Below are positions 7,157-9,483 of a DNA stretch of 9,483 nucleotides, piece after piece. Numbering within the stretch: the stretch's first letter is position 1; every line of letters starts with the position of its first letter. Source of the stretch: Pseudomonadota bacterium (lineage in GTDB: Bacteria > Pseudomonadota > Gammaproteobacteria > Xanthomonadales > Xanthomonadaceae); NCBI GenBank assembly GCA_019348095.1, contig JAHWKC010000071.1, positions 1 through 9,483 of the forward strand, in the 5' to 3' direction. The notes under the pieces are model-generated. The model ran no database searches, was not told the origin of the DNA, and worked only from the letters and a program-made list of their open reading frames with translations. Position numbers and translations under genes: made by a program.

Positions 7157-7762
7157 ATGCTCACCCTCGCCCTGATCGCCATCACCGTGCTGGTGTCATG
7201 GCTCGCCTTCGACCGGCCGCGCCTGCTGGAGCGGCTGATCCTGTGGCCGCCCGCCATCGACCGCAAGAAGCAGTACGACCGCCTGGTCACCCACGGCTTC
7301 ATCCATGCCGACTGGCAGCACCTGCTGTTCAACATGATCACGCTGTTCTTCTTCGGCCGCATCACCGAAGGCTTGTTCACCCAGTTGATCGGGCCGCTGG
7401 GCTTCGTGCTGTTCTATCTGTCGGCGATAGTGATCTCGATCCTGCCGACCTACCTGCGGCACCGGCACGATCCCAACTATCGCAGCCTCGGTGCGTCCGG
7501 CGCCGTGTCGGCGGTGCTGTTCGCCTACATCCTGCTGCAGCCGTGGAACCTGATCTTCGTGTTCTTCCTGCCGGTGCCGGCGATCGTCTATGCCGTGTTC
7601 TACGTGGGCTACTCGTTCTGGATGGACCGGCAGGGCGGCGACAACATCAACCACAGCGCGCACCTGTTGGGTGCGATCTACGGGGTGTTGTTCATGCTGT
7701 TGATGGAGCCGCGCGTCGGCAGCCATTTCCTGCGCGAGCTGCTCAACCCTTCATTCGGCTGA
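7157..7762 (+). CDS. Rhomboid-family intramembrane serine protease
   Basis: This 201-residue, very hydrophobic inner-membrane protein has the rhomboid signature. These proteases cut transmembrane segments of other proteins within the bilayer with a Ser-His pair. THGFIHADWQHLLFNM (45-60) carries His55 and Asn59, corresponding to the oxyanion-side His and Asn of GlpG. SLGASGAV (110-117) contains the GxSG motif with nucleophile Ser114. INHSAHLLGAIYG (164-176) carries the catalytic His169 in the AHxxG setting. Membrane segments are visible at about 3-18, 52-70, 78-98, 113-128, 131-153 and 165-184, consistent with a six-segment core. Length is at the short end for the family, without an added cytosolic domain. 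The ATG at 7157 gives a normal N-terminal membrane helix. The in-vivo substrate is unknown. The small gene beyond it is convergent. Confidence 0.9.
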   Translation: MLTLALIAITVLVSWLAFDRPRLLERLILWPPAIDRKKQYDRLVTHGFIHADWQHLLFNMITLFFFGRITEGLFTQLIGPLGFVLFYLSAIVISILPTYLRHRHDPNYRSLGASGAVSAVLFAYILLQPWNLIFVFFLPVPAIVYAVFYVGYSFWMDRQGGDNINHSAHLLGAIYGVLFMLLMEPRVGSHFLRELLNPSFG

Positions 7763-7785
7763 GCGCGGATTCGGCTGAGCGCGGA
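7754..7785. repeat. Perfect 16-base tandem duplication spanning the rhomboid stop codon
   Basis: TTCGGCTGAGCGCGGA occurs at 7754-7769 and again at 7770-7785 with no difference. The first copy contains the last codons and the TGA of the rhomboid gene. The second repeats the same TGA outside the gene. It looks like a recent slippage or duplication event. Confidence 0.9.
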
Positions 7786-7795
7786 TCGATCCGCG
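7780..7795. terminator. 16-base perfect palindrome between convergent genes
   Basis: CGCGGATCGATCCGCG is perfectly self-complementary and can be lengthened to AGCGCGGAT/ATCCGCGGCT with one bulge. It lies in the 53-base gap between the convergent stop codons of the rhomboid gene (7762) and the small acidic protein gene (7816), a natural place for a bidirectional terminator. There is no T-run on either side, so an intrinsic terminator is not proven. Confidence 0.35.
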
Positions 7796-7815
7796 GCTTG
7801 AGCGGGGCGCCGCGA

Positions 7816-7998
7816 TCAGGCCGGCTCGGATTCCGCCGCCGCATCGCTGTAGGTCCGGTGCAGGCGCCGGTATACCGCCGCTTCGATCCGTGCCGCCTCG
7901 GTGCTGTCGTCGGCATCGCCGAGCGTCAATTCGAACAGCCGCTCCATCAGCGCACCGTCGCTCATCGCATCCATCCCCTCGTCGTGCATCGCGGACAT
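7816..7998 (-). CDS. Small acidic protein of unknown function (60 aa)
   Basis: The frame codes for 60 residues, starting MSAMHDEGMDAMSDG and continuing with two probable amphipathic helices, ALMERLFELTLG (16-27) and TEAARIEAAVYRRLHRTY (33-50). The tail is Ala/Glu-rich and acidic. There is no signal peptide, membrane helix or cysteine. GGGGAAAG sits three bases before the ATG at 7998. Another start is the ATG at 7965 (residue 12), which has GAGGGG about nine bases upstream and would give 49 residues. The hydrophobic spacing and single-domain look suggest a real protein, perhaps a small binding or regulatory factor, but I do not recognise the family. It is convergent with the rhomboid gene and divergent from the histone-like gene across 185 bases. 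Confidence 0.55.
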   Translation of the reverse strand: MSAMHDEGMDAMSDGALMERLFELTLGDADDSTEAARIEAAVYRRLHRTYSDAAAESEPA

Positions 7999-8052
7999 CT
8001 GCTTTCCCCGTGGTGGTTCGTGCCCGGTAGAAAGCAATTCCTGTGCCACGCC

Positions 8053-8096
8053 GCCTGACCGGTCCGCGTCGGCGGCGGCGGGCCAGCGGGTCAGGC
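8053..8096. other. Stem-loop in the divergent region before the histone-like gene
   Basis: GCCTGACC (8053-8060) and GGTCAGGC (8089-8096) are exact 8-base complements around a 28-base GC-rich loop. The structure lies between the small acidic protein gene and the histone-like gene, about 90 bases before the latter. It could be a regulator site or part of a 5' leader. I see no convincing promoter boxes here. Confidence 0.35.
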
Positions 8097-8172
8097 AACG
8101 CTCACTCGGCATGCATGCGGGCCGTGCTACCACGGCGCTGCGACGCGCTGCACGCGCTCCGTCAACGACTTC

Positions 8173-8177
8173 AGGAG
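8173..8177 (+). promoter_or_regulatory. Ribosome binding site of the histone-like gene
   Basis: AGGAG lies six bases before the ATG at 8184. It decides for this start against the longer in-frame extension beginning at 8043, whose Arg-rich N-terminus looks non-coding. Confidence 0.85.
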
Positions 8178-8183
8178 ATAGGC

Positions 8184-8918
8184 ATGGCGACCAAGAAAGC
8201 CGGCAAGTCCGTCAAGAAGACTGCGGCCCGGAAATCCACCGGGAAGGCCGCGAAGAAGACCTCCGCGAGTAAGGCCGCCACCAGCAAGGCCGCCACCAGC
8301 AAGTCCGCCGCGGGCAAGGCCACCAGCAAGAAAGCCGCGCCGCGCAAGGCTGCCGGCAAGTCGATCGCGAAGAAGGCGGCGGCAGGCAAGGCGCCCGCGC
8401 GCAAGACCGCCGGCGAATCGACCAGGAAGACAGCGAAGACCACCACCGCCCGCAAGACAAGCGCCGGCAGCGCGCCAACGGCAAAGAAGGCGAGCAAGCA
8501 GACCACGGCCAAGAAGACCGCGAACCGCAAGACAACGGGCAGGAAAACGGCCGGGCAGACCTCGGCACGCGCGACGCCGGCGCGGAAGTCCACCAGCGCC
8601 GGGACGCCCAGCAGGCCAACCGCGTCCAGCCGTTCCGCTGGCAAGACCGCATCGGGCAAGCGGAGCAGGATCACCCCGTCGCAGGCCCTGGAAAACACGC
8701 GCGAGCTGCTCCAGGCCAAGCAGCAGCAGGATCGCCAACCGCAAGCCTGGCAGACCCTCGATGCCCACTCCGGCCACGCCCCGGACCCGGGCTTCCAGTC
8801 CGACGCCGCCGCCAAGAAGGCCGAGGAGTTGCATGCCGGAGAAATCCGCATGGACGGCATCCACGGCAGCATCAGCACCCACGACCGCCACAACCAGGGC
8901 AGGCGCGACAACCGCTGA
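8184..8918 (+). CDS. Histone H1-like Lys/Ala-rich DNA-binding protein with C-terminal domain
   Basis: This 244-residue protein has two distinct parts. Residues 1-160 are low complexity: Lys, Ala, Thr, Ser, Arg and Gly in short repeats such as KKTAARKSTGKAAKK and SKAATSKAATSKSAAGKA, like the eukaryotic histone H1 tail and bacterial HctB/AlgP-type proteins. Such tails bind DNA by charge and are thought to compact the nucleoid or modulate transcription. Residues 161-244 have normal composition, with a helix containing SQALENTRELLQAK (166-179), a linker around AHSGHAPDPGFQSD, a second helix AAAKKAEELHAGEIRMDGI (208-226), and a polar end GSISTHDRHNQGRRDNR. This part may be a protein-interaction or nucleic-acid binding domain that I cannot name. 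A 15-base tandem repeat, AAGGCCGCCACCAGC, occurs at 8271-8300. The start is fixed by AGGAG. The lysine-rich tail is probably variable in length between strains. Confidence 0.85.
   Translation: MATKKAGKSVKKTAARKSTGKAAKKTSASKAATSKAATSKSAAGKATSKKAAPRKAAGKSIAKKAAAGKAPARKTAGESTRKTAKTTTARKTSAGSAPTAKKASKQTTAKKTANRKTTGRKTAGQTSARATPARKSTSAGTPSRPTASSRSAGKTASGKRSRITPSQALENTRELLQAKQQQDRQPQAWQTLDAHSGHAPDPGFQSDAAAKKAEELHAGEIRMDGIHGSISTHDRHNQGRRDNR
8271..8300 (+). repeat. 15-base perfect tandem repeat in the histone-like gene
   Basis: AAGGCCGCCACCAGC is repeated exactly at 8271-8285 and 8286-8300, encoding KAATS twice in the lysine-rich tail. It keeps the frame, so copy-number change would lengthen or shorten the tail by five residues. 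Confidence 0.85.
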
Positions 8919-8966
8919 GAGCCTCGTCCGGACTCGCATGGACTCGCCCGTTGGAGCAACCCCGCA

Positions 8967-9251
8967 ATGACCGATGCCGCACTTGATATTCGCCACGACA
9001 CCGAAGTCTGCCGCTTCGCCACCACGGTCGACGGCGCCAAGGCCTACCTCGACTACGAGGTGGACGACGGAGCGATGGTCATCACCCACACCTGGGTGCC
9101 CGATGAAATCGGCGGGCGCGGGATCGCCGGGATGCTGGTGGAGGCGGCGTTCGGACATGCCCGCGCGGCCGGCATGCAGGTGCGGCCGGTATGTTCGTAT
9201 GCCGCGGGTTGGGCGAACCGAAATCCGCAGTACAGCCAGTTGCTCGGTTAG
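8967..9251 (+). CDS. Small GNAT-fold acetyltransferase, YjdJ/NATD1 type
   Basis: This 94-residue protein matches the short YjdJ-type branch of the GCN5-related N-acetyltransferases (COG2388-like), which keep little more than the acetyl-CoA binding core. An N-terminal beta-sheet part includes AKAYLDYEVDDGAMVITHTWVP split over strands (24-45). Next come the acetyl-CoA loop and helix, EIGGRGIAGMLVEAAFGHAR (47-66), and the closing VRPVCSYAAGWANRNPQY (72-89), with Cys76 in the place typical of the family. The first Arg/Gln of the usual loop motif is Gly49, which as I recall is also seen in relatives. GGAG (8953-8956) lies ten bases before the ATG. It follows the histone-like gene by 48 bases on the same strand and may be co-transcribed. 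The acceptor substrate of this family is generally unknown. Confidence 0.88.
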   Translation: MTDAALDIRHDTEVCRFATTVDGAKAYLDYEVDDGAMVITHTWVPDEIGGRGIAGMLVEAAFGHARAAGMQVRPVCSYAAGWANRNPQYSQLLG

Positions 9252-9282
9252 GCCGGTCGGGCCGGAAGCGCGGTTGTTCCAG

Positions 9283-9300
9283 GCGGCGCGCTGGCGCCGC
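9283..9300. other. Short GC-rich hairpin after the GNAT gene
   Basis: GCGGCGC (9283-9289) and GCGCCGC (9294-9300) form a 7-bp stem with a four-base loop, 32 bases past the GNAT stop codon and 60 bases before the rluF-like gene. No T-tract follows, so a terminator role is uncertain. The rest of the 108-base gap shows nothing I can name. Confidence 0.3.
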
Positions 9301-9359
9301 TCGCCAAGGCCCGGCCGGTGTGCCAGCCTACGCGGCCCGACTCGCCCGCCCGACCGTCC

Positions 9360-9483
9360 ATGCGCCTGAACAAACACATCAGCGACACCGGCTTTTGTTC
9401 GCGGCGCGAGGCCGACCGGCTGATCGCCGAGGGCCGGGTCACGGTCAACGGCTTGCGCGGGCGGGTCGGCAGCGAAGTGGGGG
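9360..9483 (+). CDS. rluF: 23S rRNA pseudouridine synthase RluF, N-terminal part (cut by window edge)
   Basis: The frame opens at ATG 9360 and is still open at the window end, giving 41 codons. The protein begins MRLNKHISDTGFCSRREADR and continues with LIAEGRVTVNG, then GRVGSEVG. This is the S4 RNA-binding domain that opens RsuA/RluB/RluE/RluF-family pseudouridine synthases. The form RLNKxISxxGxCSRREADRxI is closest to RluF as I recall it, which makes pseudouridine at position 2604 (and 2605) of 23S rRNA in E. coli. The catalytic domain lies outside the window. No ribosome binding site is seen before the ATG. An in-frame GTG at 9318 would add 14 residues of unlikely composition. RluB is the main alternative assignment. 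Confidence 0.8.
   Translation, partial: MRLNKHISDTGFCSRREADRLIAEGRVTVNGLRGRVGSEVG

Noticed and set aside
8043..8183. An Arg-rich 47-codon extension upstream of the histone-like gene.
   Set aside because: It lacks a ribosome binding site, while AGGAG directly precedes the ATG at 8184. The extension also covers the intergenic stem-loop.
8127..9377. A 416-codon minus-strand frame across the histone-like and GNAT genes.
   Set aside because: Its Leu/Ala/Gly-rich sequence is the complement of the AAG/GCC-rich histone-like gene, and it also crosses the well-supported GNAT gene and the rluF start.

Overview
The window looks like chromosomal DNA of a high-GC gammaproteobacterium, most likely of the family Xanthomonadaceae (Lysobacter/Luteimonas-like). 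This is inferred from GC-rich codon use, the kinds of genes present, and dispersed palindromic repeats of types that as I recall are common in that family. No taxonomic search could be run. I see no phage, plasmid, IS transposase, CRISPR array, toxin-antitoxin pair, rRNA or tRNA. I could not support an undescribed multi-gene system. The interest lies in small things: repeats, short ORFs and motif changes.

The left part (1-5982) is read entirely leftward. From right to left on the minus strand it holds a secreted M14 zinc carboxypeptidase (5982-4183), a 333-nt repeat-rich gap, two GH13 alpha-glucosidases in tandem (3849-2080 and 1937-240), and the first 49 codons of a conserved-looking hypothetical gene that leaves the window at base 1. 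The two glucosidases are diverged paralogues. Both carry Asp-Ala at the nucleophile position, which points to alpha-1,4-linked maltose and malto-oligosaccharides, so together they probably form the intracellular glucose-releasing step of maltodextrin use. The transporter and regulator expected with them are not in the window.

The right part (6296-9483) is mostly read rightward: a glutathione S-transferase-like protein, a rhomboid intramembrane protease preceded by a 19-codon in-frame ORF, a Lys/Ala-rich histone H1-like protein with a separate C-terminal domain, a small YjdJ-type GNAT protein, and the start of an RluF-type 23S rRNA pseudouridine synthase cut by the window edge. One small acidic protein gene (7998-7816) runs the other way, convergent with the rhomboid gene and divergent from the histone-like gene. 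These right-hand genes look like unrelated housekeeping or accessory functions rather than one pathway.

Most of the longer gaps contain palindromic dispersed repeats. A long inverted-repeat element built on CCCCCTTTTTCAAAGGGGG occurs twice (1959-2067 and 6078-6199). A GTAGGGTGGGCA-type hairpin starts 3 nt past the peptidase stop codon. An ATCCCCGCG/CGCGGGGAT hairpin follows the GST gene. The two copies of the first element differ by a base-pair-preserving double change in one stem, the best hint here of selection on structure.
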